Notes: generated from the letters alone by a model not told the origin. A stretch of DNA of 64,000 nucleotides from Janthinobacterium sp. LM6 (GCF_002002885.1 NZ_CP019510.1:6200001-6264000), one strand, 5' to 3'. Positions 27,713 to 37,746 are shown, counted from the stretch's first letter. Made by a program: numbers and translations.

Positions 27713-29391
27713 GCGACTTTCTTTTCGTCGCGTAATTGACGGCGCAAGATCTTGCCGACATTGGTCTTCGGCAATTCATCGCGGAACTCGATGTATTTCG
27801 GCTTCTTGTAGGCCGTCAATTCATGCTTGCAATGCTCGCGGATCTGTTCCACCGTCAGGTTCGGATCCTTGCGTACGACAAACACTTTCACGGCTTCGCC
27901 CGCGTTGGCATCCGGCACGCCGATGCAGGCGCATTCCAGCACGCCCGGGCACGATGCGACCACGTCTTCCACTTCATTCGGATACACATTGAAGCCGGAC
28001 ACGATGATCATGTCTTTCTTGCGGTCCACGATCTTCACGTAGCCGCGCTCGTCCATGACGCCCACGTCGCCCGTCTTGAAATAGCCGTCGGCCGTCATCG
28101 ACTTGGCGGTCTCGTCCGGACGCTGCCAGTATCCCGCCATCACTTGCGGGCCGCGCACGGCGATTTCGCCCGGTTCGCCCAGCGGCACTTCCACGCCATC
28201 GTCATTCAAAATCGCCACTTCCGTCGAGGGGAAAGGCAAGCCGATGGTGCCCGTGAATTCCGTGATATCGACGCGGTTGCCCGTCACCACGGGCGACGTT
28301 TCCGACATGCCATAGCCTTCGATCAGCGGGCAGCCCGTCAATTTGAGCCAGCGCTCGGCCACATTGCGCTGCAAGGCCATGCCGCCGCCATTGCACACTT
28401 TATAGCTGGAAAAATCGAGCTTGGCGAAGTCGGCGTTGTTCAGCAGCGCGTTGTACAGAGTATTGACGGCTGGGAAGACGACGATCTTGTGCTTGCTCAA
28501 TTCCTTGACGAAACCGGGGATGTCGCGCGGGTTGGGGATCAGCACGCTCATGCCGCCCAGGCGCATGCCCATCAGGGCGCTGACGGTCAGCGAATAGATG
28601 TGATACAGGGGCAAGGCGCACATGAAGCCCATCGAGGTGGCGCGCATTTCCTTGGTCATCACGGGCGACATCCACGCCTCGTTTTGCAGCACGTTGGCGA
28701 TCACGTTACGGTGCAACAACATCGCGCCCTTCGACACGCCCGTCGTGCCGCCCGTGTATTGCAGGAAGACAATATCGTCATGCCCCTGCTGCACCGGCGT
28801 CAAGGTCAAACGGGAACCCTCGGCCAGCATCTTGTTGAAGCTGATGGCGCCCGGCAAGGAAAACGCCGGCACCATTTTCTTGATCTTGCGCACGACGAAG
28901 TTGACGATGGCGCCCTTCAAGCCACCGAGCAAGTCGCCCATGGTGGCGACGATCACATGCTTGACCTGGGTGTGCGGCAATACCTGTTCCACCGTGGTGG
29001 CGAAGTTTTCCAGCACGATGATCGCTTCGCTGCCCGAATCGATCAACTGGTGCTGCAATTCGCGCGGCGTGTACAGCGGATTGACGTTCACCACGGTGTA
29101 GCCAGCGCGCAAGATCGCCGCCATGGCTACCGGATACTGCAACACGTTCGGCAGCATGATCGCCACGCGCGCGCCCGCTTGCAGGCCCTTGCTTTGCAGC
29201 CAGGCGCCCATCTGCTGCGACAGCTGGTCAAGCTCGCGGTAGGTGAGGAATTTATCCATGCACACGAAAGCGTTGCGGTCCGCATATTTCTGGAACGACT
29301 CTTCCAGCAAATGCGTGACGGAACGGTATTGCGTGCAATCAATCTCTGCGGGAACGCTGTCCGGGTACGACTTCAACCAAATCTTGTCCAT
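27709..29391 (-). CDS. fadD: Long-chain fatty acid-CoA ligase, second of tandem pair
   Basis: 560 residues. Activates fatty acids to acyl-CoA via acyl-AMP. Seen: P-loop-like YTGGTTGVSKGAML, EGYGMSETSPVVTGN, GDVGVMDERGYVKIVDR and KDMIIVSGFNVYPNEVED, and the C-terminal Lys in PKTNVGKILRRQLRD. It is the same length as the upstream ligase and similar along the whole protein, so a tandem duplication. Assignment of fadD is to the family; the two copies may differ in chain length. Confidence 0.92.
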   Translation of the reverse strand: MDKIWLKSYPDSVPAEIDCTQYRSVTHLLEESFQKYADRNAFVCMDKFLTYRELDQLSQQMGAWLQSKGLQAGARVAIMLPNVLQYPVAMAAILRAGYTVVNVNPLYTPRELQHQLIDSGSEAIIVLENFATTVEQVLPHTQVKHVIVATMGDLLGGLKGAIVNFVVRKIKKMVPAFSLPGAISFNKMLAEGSRLTLTPVQQGHDDIVFLQYTGGTTGVSKGAMLLHRNVIANVLQNEAWMSPVMTKEMRATSMGFMCALPLYHIYSLTVSALMGMRLGGMSVLIPNPRDIPGFVKELSKHKIVVFPAVNTLYNALLNNADFAKLDFSSYKVCNGGGMALQRNVAERWLKLTGCPLIEGYGMSETSPVVTGNRVDITEFTGTIGLPFPSTEVAILNDDGVEVPLGEPGEIAVRGPQVMAGYWQRPDETAKSMTADGYFKTGDVGVMDERGYVKIVDRKKDMIIVSGFNVYPNEVEDVVASCPGVLECACIGVPDANAGEAVKVFVVRKDPNLTVEQIREHCKHELTAYKKPKYIEFRDELPKTNVGKILRRQLRDEKKVA

Positions 29392-29411
29392 CTCGCCTCA
29401 TCTTTATCTGT

Positions 29412-29439
29412 AAAAGGGACGCGCCTCCTGGCGCATCCC
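29412..29439 (-). terminator. Attenuator-like hairpin between the two ligase genes
   Basis: On the minus strand a 10-bp stem (GGGATGCGCC/GGCGCGTCCC, one G-U) with loop AGGA is followed by only four T, so it is probably a partial terminator or processing site. Confidence 0.6.
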
Positions 29440-29446
29440 ACACTGT

Positions 29447-31129
29447 TTATGCTGCTATCTTTGTTTCGTCACGCAGGGCGCGACGCAAAATCTTGCCGAC
29501 GTTGGTCTTCGGCAGTTCATCGCGGAACTCGATGTATTTCGGCCGCTTGTAACCCGTGAATTGTTCCTTGCAGTACGCGGCCAGCACTGCCTGGGTCAGG
29601 TTCGGATCCTTGCGCACGACAAACACTTTCACAGCTTCGCCCGAGTGTTCGTCAGGCACGCCCACGCAGGCGCATTCGAGCACGCCAGGATGGGCCGCGA
29701 TGACGGCTTCGACTTCGTTCGGATACACATTGAAGCCGGAGACGAGAATCATGTCTTTCTTGCGGTCCACGATCTTCACGTAGCCGCGCTCGTCCATGAT
29801 GCCCACGTCGCCCGACTTGAAGTAGCCATCGGGGGTCATGACCTTGGCCGTCTCGTCGGGACGGTTCCAGTAGCCGCTCATCACTTGCGGGCCGCGGATG
29901 GCGATTTCGCCCGTCTGGCCCAGCGGCACTTCCTTGCCGTCGTCGTCGAGGATGGCGATCTCGGTCGACGGAATCGGCAAGCCGATGGTGCCGGAAAACG
30001 CCGTACTGTCGGCGCGGTTGCAGGTGGCGACAGGCGACGTTTCCGACAAGCCATAGCCTTCGATGATGGACACGCCCGTCACTTGCAGCCACTTGTCGTT
30101 GACGGCTTGCTGCACCGCCATGCCGCCGCCATTGGCGATCTTCAGGCCCGAGAAGTCGAGCTTGGCGAAATCGGGGTGATTCACCAGCGCGTTATACAGG
30201 GTATTGACCGCTGGCAGCAGGTTGAATTTGTACTTGCCCAGCTCCTTGATCAGGCCCGGTATATCGCGCGGATTCGGGATCAGGATATTCAGCGCGCCCA
30301 CGCGCGTGCCCCACATCGCGCACGCCGTCAGCGCAAAGATATGGTACAGCGGCAAGGCGCAGACGATGATCATCTGTTCCTTGCTGTTCTGGTCGAGCGC
30401 CGCGCCCGACCACGCTTCGCTTTGCAGCACATTGGCAATCACATTGCGGTGGCTCAAGGTCGCGCCTTTCGACACGCCCGTCGTGCCGCCCGTGTATTGC
30501 AGGAAGGCAGGGTCATTGATGCCCAGCTCGACGGGCGTGAGTTTCATGCGGCTGCCCAGCGCCAGCGCCTGCTTGAAACGCATGGCGTTCGGCAAGGAAT
30601 ACGCGGGCACCATCTTCTTGACGTTGCGCACGACAAAATTGACGATCATGCCCTTCAAGCCACCGAGCATCTCGCCCATGCTGGCGACGACGACATGCTT
30701 GACGGCCGTCTTGCCCAGCACTTGCTCCAGGGTATGGGCGAAGTTTTCCAGCACGATGATGGCTTCGCTGCCCGAATCATTGAGCTGATGCTCGAGTTCG
30801 CGCGGCGTATACAAGGGATTGACGTTGACCACCGTGTAGCCGGCGCGCAGGACGGCGGCGATGGCCACCGGATACTGCAGCACGTTCGGCATCATCAGGG
30901 CGACACGCGCCCCCTTCTTCAGGCCGCGGCTTTGCAGCCAGGCACCGAGCTGGCGCGAATAAGTGTCGAGTTCGGCATAGGTGAGAAATTTGTCCATGCA
31001 GACATAGGCATTGCGGTCCGCATATTTTTGAAACGCTTCTTCCAGCAAATGCACCAGCGAACGATATTGATCAGGATCGATGTCGGCGGGGACGCCGGGA
31101 GGATACGACTTCAGCCAAATTTTTTCCAT
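29447..31129 (-). CDS. fadD: Long-chain fatty acid-CoA ligase, first of tandem pair
   Basis: 560 residues with the same motifs as the downstream copy: YTGGTTGVSKGATL, EGYGLSETSPVATCN, GDVGIMDERGYVKIVDRK and PKTNVGKILRRALRDE. It starts at ATG 31129 after GAGGCACAGG. Roughly 276 bases separate it from the upstream peptidase gene and could hold its own promoter; I saw only a GCCGGC inverted repeat (31155-31174) there. Confidence 0.92.
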   Translation of the reverse strand: MEKIWLKSYPPGVPADIDPDQYRSLVHLLEEAFQKYADRNAYVCMDKFLTYAELDTYSRQLGAWLQSRGLKKGARVALMMPNVLQYPVAIAAVLRAGYTVVNVNPLYTPRELEHQLNDSGSEAIIVLENFAHTLEQVLGKTAVKHVVVASMGEMLGGLKGMIVNFVVRNVKKMVPAYSLPNAMRFKQALALGSRMKLTPVELGINDPAFLQYTGGTTGVSKGATLSHRNVIANVLQSEAWSGAALDQNSKEQMIIVCALPLYHIFALTACAMWGTRVGALNILIPNPRDIPGLIKELGKYKFNLLPAVNTLYNALVNHPDFAKLDFSGLKIANGGGMAVQQAVNDKWLQVTGVSIIEGYGLSETSPVATCNRADSTAFSGTIGLPIPSTEIAILDDDGKEVPLGQTGEIAIRGPQVMSGYWNRPDETAKVMTPDGYFKSGDVGIMDERGYVKIVDRKKDMILVSGFNVYPNEVEAVIAAHPGVLECACVGVPDEHSGEAVKVFVVRKDPNLTQAVLAAYCKEQFTGYKRPKYIEFRDELPKTNVGKILRRALRDETKIAA

Positions 31130-31405
31130 CCTGTGCCTCTTGTCTCGAATAATCGTGGGGGAGCCGGCGCACCCTGCCGGCGCGGATCATTGCTGCGGAT
31201 TCTGTCGTCCTGCAGTCAGTTTGAGCATTCTGACGAGCAATTGCTCTATGCTACTAATGCGATGCTATCGGGCGCCGGGCTTCCATGCAAGCGCTTTCAA
31301 CAGTATTCGAGCGGCAACTCTAGGGGTATTTTGTGCTGCACTGCAACATGATAAATACGCTGTTGCAGGATCGTTCGCCTTGACGTCCGGGACAATCTTT
31401 ACGGG

Positions 31406-32455
31406 TCACGGGCTGGACAATTGCTCCAGCGCCTGCCTGCGCTCAGGCTTCTTGATCTGGGCCATTGTGTGCACTGCAGCATAAAAAGCACGAAAGTTCT
31501 TTTTTTCTTCCAGCAATTTTTTGAAGGCAGGCAAAAATTCATTGTAGGTAGACACGGAAGCCAGGTGCGCATTGCTCAATGGCTGCTCGAACCAGCGGTC
31601 GTAACCGGCAAAACCACCCCAGTTTTTCTTCAGTACCTGGTAGGCATCTTGCAATGCCGCAAATACCTGCGCCTTGCGCGCGCGCTTCTCCGCGTCACTG
31701 GCGTCGCTCGCATACACGGACTCCAGTTCGCCCCGGTATTTCAATAGCAAGGCCAGGAAATCCTGGCGCCGCGCCGCATACTGGGCGTACGCCGCGCGCA
31801 TGCTATCGTTGCCCTCGCGCGCCAGCCAGCGCTGCACGCCAGCCTCTTCCACGGCACTGGCAAACGACTCGTTGAAGGCCGAATCGCCAGGCACGTACAC
31901 CACCTGGTGCGCCAGTTCATGGAAGATCAGGCGCGCCAGTTCCGCATCGTTGTAATTGATAAAGGTCGACAGCAACGGGTCGTCGAACCAGCCCAGAGTG
32001 GAATACGCGGGCACGCCGCCCACTTGCACGTCGTAATGCTGGGCGCGTAACTCGTCGGCATACGCGAGCGCCTCCTCCTTGCTGTAGTAGCCGCGGTAAT
32101 TGACGCAGCCGGCGATGGGAAAACACCATTGCAGCGGCTGCAGCGACAATTCCGGCGTGGCCACCACGTTCCACAGCACGAACGGGCGCCGCAGCGCCGC
32201 ATAGTTCTTGTAGCTGCCATTGTCGGGCAAGTCCAGCTCGCTGACGGCAAAGCGGCGGATTTGCTGCGCCTTGGCCAAACGCACTTTCAGGCGCGGCTCG
32301 GTGGCCGGGTCATCGAGCCACTCGCCGATAGGGCGCGCGCCGGACCACAGGGCATATTGCCCCTGCGCCGCTTGCGTGTAGTAGCGCAATTGCGTGCAGC
32401 CGCCCAGCAGCAGGCACGCCGTGCTGACAAGCAAGCGGGCCGGCCAGCGCGCCAT
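31406..32455 (-). CDS. Putative lipoprotein aminopeptidase (COG4324 type)
   Basis: 349 residues. The signal LLVSTACLLLGGC ends in a lipobox, so the mature protein is lipid-anchored. The zinc motif HELAH in LARLIFHELAHQVVYV, with Glu ligand in FNESFASAVEEAGVQRW about 20 residues on, is the gluzincin pattern. The family is annotated as predicted aminopeptidase; activity is not shown. It starts two bases after the molybdopterin oxidoreductase stop, so the two are one transcript. Confidence 0.8.
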   Translation of the reverse strand: MARWPARLLVSTACLLLGGCTQLRYYTQAAQGQYALWSGARPIGEWLDDPATEPRLKVRLAKAQQIRRFAVSELDLPDNGSYKNYAALRRPFVLWNVVATPELSLQPLQWCFPIAGCVNYRGYYSKEEALAYADELRAQHYDVQVGGVPAYSTLGWFDDPLLSTFINYNDAELARLIFHELAHQVVYVPGDSAFNESFASAVEEAGVQRWLAREGNDSMRAAYAQYAARRQDFLALLLKYRGELESVYASDASDAEKRARKAQVFAALQDAYQVLKKNWGGFAGYDRWFEQPLSNAHLASVSTYNEFLPAFKKLLEEKKNFRAFYAAVHTMAQIKKPERRQALEQLSSP

Positions 32456-32457
32456 GG

Positions 32458-34533
32458 TCAGGCAGCCTTTTCCACTTCGACCAGCGTATCGTAGAAGGTC
32501 GGCGCACGGCCCATGTCCGTCAGGCGCTGGCTGGTCACTTCGTTGGCGTTCTTGCCATCGCTGGCGAGTTTCTTCCACCACACGGACAAGCCCACCACCA
32601 GGCCTTTTCTCGCCTTGTCCGTGACCCTGGCCTTGGCCACAAAGCTGCCGCGGTCATTAAAGATGCGCACCATGTCGCCGGCCACGATGCCGCGCGCGGC
32701 GCCATCGTCGGGATGGATATCGAGGTGCGGCTCGCCTTCGGCCGCGCGCAGGCTTTTCACGTTCACAAAGGTGGAATTGAGGAAATTGCGCGCCGGCGGG
32801 GAAATCATGGCCAGCGGATAGCGGGCCGCCAGCGCGGGATTACTGGCTTGCGACTCGTGCGGTGCGATATACGCCGGCAAGGGATCGAGTCCCGCCTGCG
32901 CCATGGCTTCCGAATACAACTCGCACTTGCCCGATGGCGTAGGGAAACCACCCTCGGCAAATGGCGCCTCGGCCATGGCCAGCTTTTGCCAGCCCGTGCG
33001 TTTCAGCGATTCCCAGTCAAAATGCACGGCGCGCGCATCCGTGTTGTCGAACGCCTTGGCCGCCAGCGCATCGTCGCTTTCCTGGAAGCATGGATCATCA
33101 AAACCCATGTATTGGGCCAGCAGGCGGAAGATTTCCGTATTCGCCTTCGCTTCGCCCAGCGGCGCCACAGCCGCATTGTTCGCCATCATGTACAGGTGGC
33201 CATAGGTGGCATGCGTATCGACGTGTTCCAGCTGCGTGGTGGCGGGCAGCACGATGTCGGCGTAGTCGACGGTATCGGTCTGGAAGTGTTCGAGCACGAC
33301 CGTAAACAAGTCTTCGCGGGCAAAGCCCTGCGCCACTTTCGAGGAATCGGGCGCCACCGCCAGGGGATTCGAGTTGTAGACGATCACGGCCTCGACTTGC
33401 GGGCCGAAATCGGCGGAACTTTCTTTCAATAAATCGTCGCCGATGGTGCTCATATTGATGGTGCGCGGCGTGCCTTTGAGCAAATCGGGACGCTGCAGGG
33501 CCTTGCGGTTGATGGGGAAGGAACCCGAACTCGACAGCTGCATGCCGCCAGCCGGATGGCGCCAGGCGCCCGTCAGGGCCGGCAGGCAGGCGATGTTGCG
33601 CACGGCCATGCCGCCGCCATGCACGCGCTGCACACCGTAATTGGCCCGGATGGCGGCGCCCTCGCCGGAGCGGCATGCCTGGCCGTACAGGCACGCCAAG
33701 TCAACCACTTCCGTGGCCGTGATGCCGCACACCTCGGCCACGCGCTCGGGCGGCCATTCCAGGGCCCGTTGTTTCAAGGCCTCGTAACCAATAGTGTAGC
33801 GCTCGATGTAATCATGATCGAGCATATCTTCCACAATCAAGACATGCATCAAACCCAGCGCCAGGGCGGCGTCGGTGCCCGGCAGCAAGGCGATATGCTG
33901 GTGGCATTTTTCGGCCGTCAGCGAACGATAGGGGTCGATGGCGATCAGGGTAGCGCCATTGCGCTTGGCCTCTTGCGCGCGCATCCAGAAGTGCAAATTC
34001 GAGGCGATCGGGTTGCCGCCCCAGATGATGATCAACTTGGCGTTCTGGAACTGCTCCAGGTCCGTGCCGATGCTGGCGCCCACCGTGTAGCGGTAGCCCG
34101 TGGCGCCGGCCGAGGCGCAAATGGTGCGGTCCAGCAAGGAAGCGCCCAATTGGTTGAAAAAGCGCGACGACATCGACTCGCCCTGCACCAGGCCCATGGT
34201 GCCGCAGTAGCTGTACGGCAAGATCGCCTGCGGATCGCGCGCCGCGATCGGTTTCAAGCGGGCGGCGATGGTTTGTAATGCTTCCTCCCAGCTGATGGGC
34301 TCGAACTTGCCTTCCCCCTTCTTGCCCACGCGGCGCAGCGGTGTCAGCAAGCGGTCCGCATGGTAGGTGCGCTCCGTAAAGCGCGTCACCTTGGTACACA
34401 GCACGCCAGCCGTGGTCGGGTGGTCGGGATCGCCCTTGACGGCTGTTGCCACCCCGTCGGTCACGGTGACCAGCAAGGCGCAGGTATCGGGGCAGTCGAG
34501 CGGGCAGGCGGCGCGCACTTGGGTGGTGGTCAT
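32458..34533 (-). CDS. Molybdopterin-dependent oxidoreductase with 4Fe-4S site
   Basis: 691 residues. Seen: an N-terminal 4Fe-4S motif CPLDCPDTC with the fourth Cys in GVLCTKV, molybdopterin-binding blocks (IIIWGGNPIASNLHFW, HVDTHATYGHLYMM) and a C-terminal dinucleotide-binding domain (LDIHPDDGAARGIVAGDMV). No Tat signal is present, so it is cytoplasmic. It belongs to the DMSO reductase superfamily, closest by eye to the BisC/formate-dehydrogenase-like group; substrate unknown. The start at 34533 precedes the Fe-S motif by nine residues. Confidence 0.88.
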   Translation of the reverse strand: MTTTQVRAACPLDCPDTCALLVTVTDGVATAVKGDPDHPTTAGVLCTKVTRFTERTYHADRLLTPLRRVGKKGEGKFEPISWEEALQTIAARLKPIAARDPQAILPYSYCGTMGLVQGESMSSRFFNQLGASLLDRTICASAGATGYRYTVGASIGTDLEQFQNAKLIIIWGGNPIASNLHFWMRAQEAKRNGATLIAIDPYRSLTAEKCHQHIALLPGTDAALALGLMHVLIVEDMLDHDYIERYTIGYEALKQRALEWPPERVAEVCGITATEVVDLACLYGQACRSGEGAAIRANYGVQRVHGGGMAVRNIACLPALTGAWRHPAGGMQLSSSGSFPINRKALQRPDLLKGTPRTINMSTIGDDLLKESSADFGPQVEAVIVYNSNPLAVAPDSSKVAQGFAREDLFTVVLEHFQTDTVDYADIVLPATTQLEHVDTHATYGHLYMMANNAAVAPLGEAKANTEIFRLLAQYMGFDDPCFQESDDALAAKAFDNTDARAVHFDWESLKRTGWQKLAMAEAPFAEGGFPTPSGKCELYSEAMAQAGLDPLPAYIAPHESQASNPALAARYPLAMISPPARNFLNSTFVNVKSLRAAEGEPHLDIHPDDGAARGIVAGDMVRIFNDRGSFVAKARVTDKARKGLVVGLSVWWKKLASDGKNANEVTSQRLTDMGRAPTFYDTLVEVEKAA

Positions 34534-34739
34534 GGGGCAATCCAAAAACGTTGGGGGAAGGCGATACTGTAAACCATTCCGCGCGCTTGCTGTTGGCGCC
34601 GTGGCAAGCACGTCCGTGCGCTGGATTTACCCGGCAAACAAGGGCTACAATGCACTATTAGCCGCGCCTGTTTTTGATCAAACAAGCGCGGTCCGGCGCG
34701 CCATACATTGCTGCGCGCCAGCATCCACAGGAGAGTCCC

Positions 34740-35933
34740 ATGAAACTAGTTGATCCGATCTTGGCGTTTCAATCCGAGCTGCAAGGTATCCGTCGCGACC
34801 TGCACGCGCATCCCGAGCTGTGCTACGAAGAACAGCGCACTTCGGACGTGGTCGCCGCCAAACTGACGGAATGGGGCATTCCCGTGGTACGCGGCCTGGG
34901 CCGCACTGGCGTGGTCGGCATCATCCAGCATGGCACGTCCAAGCGCGCCATCGGCTTGCGTGCCGATATGGATGCCTTGCCGATGCAGGAAATGAATACC
35001 TTCGAGCATGCTTCACGTCATCCGGGCAAGATGCACGCCTGCGGCCACGACGGCCACACGGCCATGCTGCTCGGCGCCGCCCATTACCTGGCGCAACACC
35101 GCAACTTCGATGGCACGGTCTACCTCGTCTTCCAGCCGGCGGAAGAAGGCGGCGCCGGCGCGCGCGAAATGATAGCAGACGGCTTGTTTAAAAAGTTTCC
35201 CATGGATGCCATCTACGGCATGCACAACTGGCCAGGCGCGGAAGCGGGTACCCTGAGCGTGGTGGAAGGGCCAATGATGGCGTCCAGCAATGAATTCCAC
35301 GTCACCGTCAAAGGCAAGGGCGCACACGCGGCCCAGCCGCACAAGGGCATCGACCCTGTGATGGTGGCCGTGCAAATCGCGCAAAGCTGGCAAACCGTCA
35401 TCACGCGCAACAAGAGCCCGCTCGACACGGCCGTGCTGTCGATCACGCAAATCCATGCGGGCAGCGCCACCAATGTGATTCCCGACGACGCCAGCCTGGT
35501 CGGCACCGTGCGCACCTTCACCACGCCCGTGCTGGACCTGATCGAAGAGCGCATGCGCGACATCGCCGTGCACACGGCCGCCGCCTTTGGCGCCGAAGTC
35601 GAGTTCCACTTCAAGCGCAACTATCCGCCGCTGGTCAACCACGCGAAGGAAACGGCATTTGCCGTGGAAGTGATGAAAAGCGTGGTGGGCACCGACAAGG
35701 TCAACGCGAATGTCGAACCGACCATGGGCGCGGAAGATTTCGCATTTTTCCTGCAGGAAAAAGCCGGCTGCTATATCTTCATCGGCAATGGCGATGGCGA
35801 GCACCGCGATGGCGGCCACGGCCTGGGTCCGTGCGTCTTGCACAATGGCAGCTACGACTTCAATGACAATCTGCTGCCCATCGGCGCCAGTTTCTGGGTC
35901 AAGCTGGCAGAAGCGAGCCTGCCCGTCACGTAA
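34740..35933 (+). CDS. M20 family amidohydrolase (hippurate hydrolase-like)
   Basis: 397 residues. Zinc amidohydrolase that removes the acyl group from N-acyl amino acids. Seen: DLHAHPELCYEE, the metal site HACGHDGHTAMLLGAA, FQPAEEGGAGAREM with catalytic Glu pair, the lid-domain motif GKGAHAAQPHKGIDPV, and PTMGAEDFAFFLQ. ATG at 34740 follows AGGAG. Converges on the dehydrogenase gene, one base apart. Confidence 0.9.
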   Translation: MKLVDPILAFQSELQGIRRDLHAHPELCYEEQRTSDVVAAKLTEWGIPVVRGLGRTGVVGIIQHGTSKRAIGLRADMDALPMQEMNTFEHASRHPGKMHACGHDGHTAMLLGAAHYLAQHRNFDGTVYLVFQPAEEGGAGAREMIADGLFKKFPMDAIYGMHNWPGAEAGTLSVVEGPMMASSNEFHVTVKGKGAHAAQPHKGIDPVMVAVQIAQSWQTVITRNKSPLDTAVLSITQIHAGSATNVIPDDASLVGTVRTFTTPVLDLIEERMRDIAVHTAAAFGAEVEFHFKRNYPPLVNHAKETAFAVEVMKSVVGTDKVNANVEPTMGAEDFAFFLQEKAGCYIFIGNGDGEHRDGGHGLGPCVLHNGSYDFNDNLLPIGASFWVKLAEASLPVT

Positions 35934-35934
35934 A

Positions 35935-36837
35935 TCAGCTCAGCTTATCCGGACCGGTGCCCAGGCGCAGGCCCGGATTCAACGCTTCCAGAGCCAGCAA
36001 GGCAGCCGCGTGGTCTGCCGTCGGGTGGCTGGCGGCAAGGGTTTCATAGCGCTGCGTCACCAATTGCGTCACCGGCAAGGTGACGTGCGCCGCCTCGGCA
36101 GCCGCGAGGATGTTGTGCATATCCTTGATCTGGCTTTTCACCTGTCCACCGGCAACAAAATTGCGCTCCAGCATGCGCTGGCCATGCACCTCCAGAATCT
36201 TGCTCTCGGCAAAACCGCCGCGTATCGCTGCCCGCACGGCGGCCGCATCGGCACCGGCCGCCTGCGCCAACAATAACGCTTCCGCCATGATATTCAGGGT
36301 GGCGCCGACGATCAGCTGATTGCACAGCTTGGCGACCTGGCCGCTGCCTGGCGCCCCCACCAGGGTCGGGCGCCCCATGGCCGACAGAATCACGTCAACC
36401 CGCGCGTAATCGCTGGCGCTGGCGCCGGCCATGATGGCCAGGGTGCCCGCCTGTGCCCCGCCGACTCCACCCGACACAGGTGCATCGATGAAGGCATGGC
36501 CTGCCGCCTGCAAGGTGGCATGAAATTGCTGCGCTTCTGCTTGCTTGGTGGAACTCATATCAACCCAGAGCGCCCCTGCATGTAAGGCTGGCAGCGCCTC
36601 TTGCAGCACCTGCGCCACGATGGGACCGGCTTCCAGCATCGAAATGACCACGTCCGCGTCATTGACAGCCTCGGCCACGGAAACGGCGGGCTGCGCCCCT
36701 GCCTCACGCAGGACTTGGGCCTTGCTGTGCGTGCGATTCCAAATTGTGACAGAATATCCAGCGCGCAGCAGGCACCGGATCATCGGATCCCCCATCAGAC
36801 CGATACCGAGAAATGCGATTTTTGTAGAGAATGTCAA
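35935..36837 (-). CDS. Beta-hydroxyacid dehydrogenase (3-hydroxyisobutyrate dehydrogenase/tartronate semialdehyde reductase family)
   Basis: 300 residues. Seen: NAD(P)-binding FLGIGLMGDPM (near 9-19), the substrate-binding DAPVSGGVGGAQAGTLAIM and catalytic Lys in GSGQVAKLCNQLI. The start is a TTG at 36837 preceded by AGAGG at five bases; an upstream frame exists but runs into the opposite-strand pagL leader. The substrate (3-hydroxyisobutyrate or tartronate semialdehyde) is not resolved. Confidence 0.87.
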   Translation of the reverse strand: MTFSTKIAFLGIGLMGDPMIRCLLRAGYSVTIWNRTHSKAQVLREAGAQPAVSVAEAVNDADVVISMLEAGPIVAQVLQEALPALHAGALWVDMSSTKQAEAQQFHATLQAAGHAFIDAPVSGGVGGAQAGTLAIMAGASASDYARVDVILSAMGRPTLVGAPGSGQVAKLCNQLIVGATLNIMAEALLLAQAAGADAAAVRAAIRGGFAESKILEVHGQRMLERNFVAGGQVKSQIKDMHNILAAAEAAHVTLPVTQLVTQRYETLAASHPTADHAAALLALEALNPGLRLGTGPDKLS

Positions 36838-36926
36838 TTGAACCTCTGAAATCAAACGGGTGGCGGGAACACTGTGCAAAACTGGGTGTCTGCGCAAACA
36901 AGACGAGCCTTACGGCCAATTTTACG

Positions 36927-37499
36927 ATGAAAGCCTCTATGTCCTTCAAGAAGAATATCCTCAAATCCATCGCCGCTGTTGCCGCGCTGATGGCAGCCAA
37001 CGCCGGCTTTGCCGCCGACGACAAACTGATCGACTCCGTCTACGGCGAATATGCCAAAGGCGTGAAGGTACAAATGGTACGCGCCGGCGTGACCTCGAAC
37101 TGGGATAAAGCCTGGTTTGTATCGAATGGCACACAGCTGAGCGGTTACTGGGATGCCAGCATCGGCGGCTGGGATGGCAAGAGCTATCGCAATGTCCCCG
37201 GCCAGCATCAAAAACTGTGGGACCTGGGCTTTACCCCGGTGTTCCGCTTTGAAAACACGAACAAGCTGGGCTTCTATGCGGAAGGCGGCATTGGCGTACA
37301 CATGCTGTCCAAGCTGTACGATAACGACGATAACCGCCTGTCGACGCACTTCCAGTTCGGCGACCATATCGGCGTTGGCTATATCTTCAATAACAAATGG
37401 GAAGTCGCTGCGAAGATTCAGCATTTCTCGAACGGCGGCTACAAGAAACCGAATAGCGGCGTCAATTACATGAATGTCAAAGTCGCTTACCATTTTTAA
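36927..37499 (+). CDS. pagL: Lipid A 3-O-deacylase PagL
   Basis: 190 residues. An outer membrane beta-barrel that removes the 3-O acyl chain of lipid A. Seen: signal peptide (ILKSIAAVAALMAANAGFAA), alternating barrel strands (FTPVFRFENTNKLGFYAEGG), the catalytic pair in IQHFSNGG (His166, Ser168) and a C-terminal Phe. Start could also be the ATG at 36939; neither has a strong ribosome site. Own transcript, ended by a strong terminator. Confidence 0.88.
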   Translation: MKASMSFKKNILKSIAAVAALMAANAGFAADDKLIDSVYGEYAKGVKVQMVRAGVTSNWDKAWFVSNGTQLSGYWDASIGGWDGKSYRNVPGQHQKLWDLGFTPVFRFENTNKLGFYAEGGIGVHMLSKLYDNDDNRLSTHFQFGDHIGVGYIFNNKWEVAAKIQHFSNGGYKKPNSGVNYMNVKVAYHF

Positions 37500-37519
37500 T
37501 GGTTATGACAAATGAGCAA

Positions 37520-37545
37520 GGCACCGCGTAGCGGTGCCTTTTTTT
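37520..37545 (+). terminator. Rho-independent terminator of pagL
   Basis: GGCACCGC-GTA-GCGGTGCC followed by seven T, 20 bases after the pagL stop. Confidence 0.92.
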
Positions 37546-37580
37546 ACGCCTGTCTGTTGACAAAACAAAACCGCCGGACG

Positions 37581-37608
37581 AAAAAAAACCCGACCATTGC
37601 TGATCGGG
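37581..37608 (-). terminator. Terminator of rRNA operon 1
   Basis: On the minus strand CCCGATCAGCAATGGTCGGG (37608-37589) is followed by eight T. It lies just after the 5S gene and faces the pagL terminator. Confidence 0.88.
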
Positions 37609-37630
37609 TTTTCTTCTACTGCGAATAACA

Positions 37631-37746
37631 AGCCTGACGATAACCTACTTTCACACTGGTTGCAGCACTATCATCGGCGCAAAGTTGTTTCACGGTCCTG
37701 TTCGGGATGGGAAGGGGTGGGACCAACTTGCTATGGTCATCAGGCA
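37631..37746 (-). rRNA. rrf: 5S ribosomal RNA (operon 1)
   Basis: 116 nt. Minus strand starts TGCCTGATGACCATAGCAAG and ends in the complementary TATCGTCAGGCT; the central CCCATCCCGAACAGG loop is diagnostic. Identical to the operon 2 copy by eye. Confidence 0.95.

Noticed and set aside
27736..31351. Two plus-strand ORFs of about 600 codons opposite the acyl-CoA ligases
   Set aside because: They mirror each other only because the ligases are duplicates; composition is that of antisense frames.
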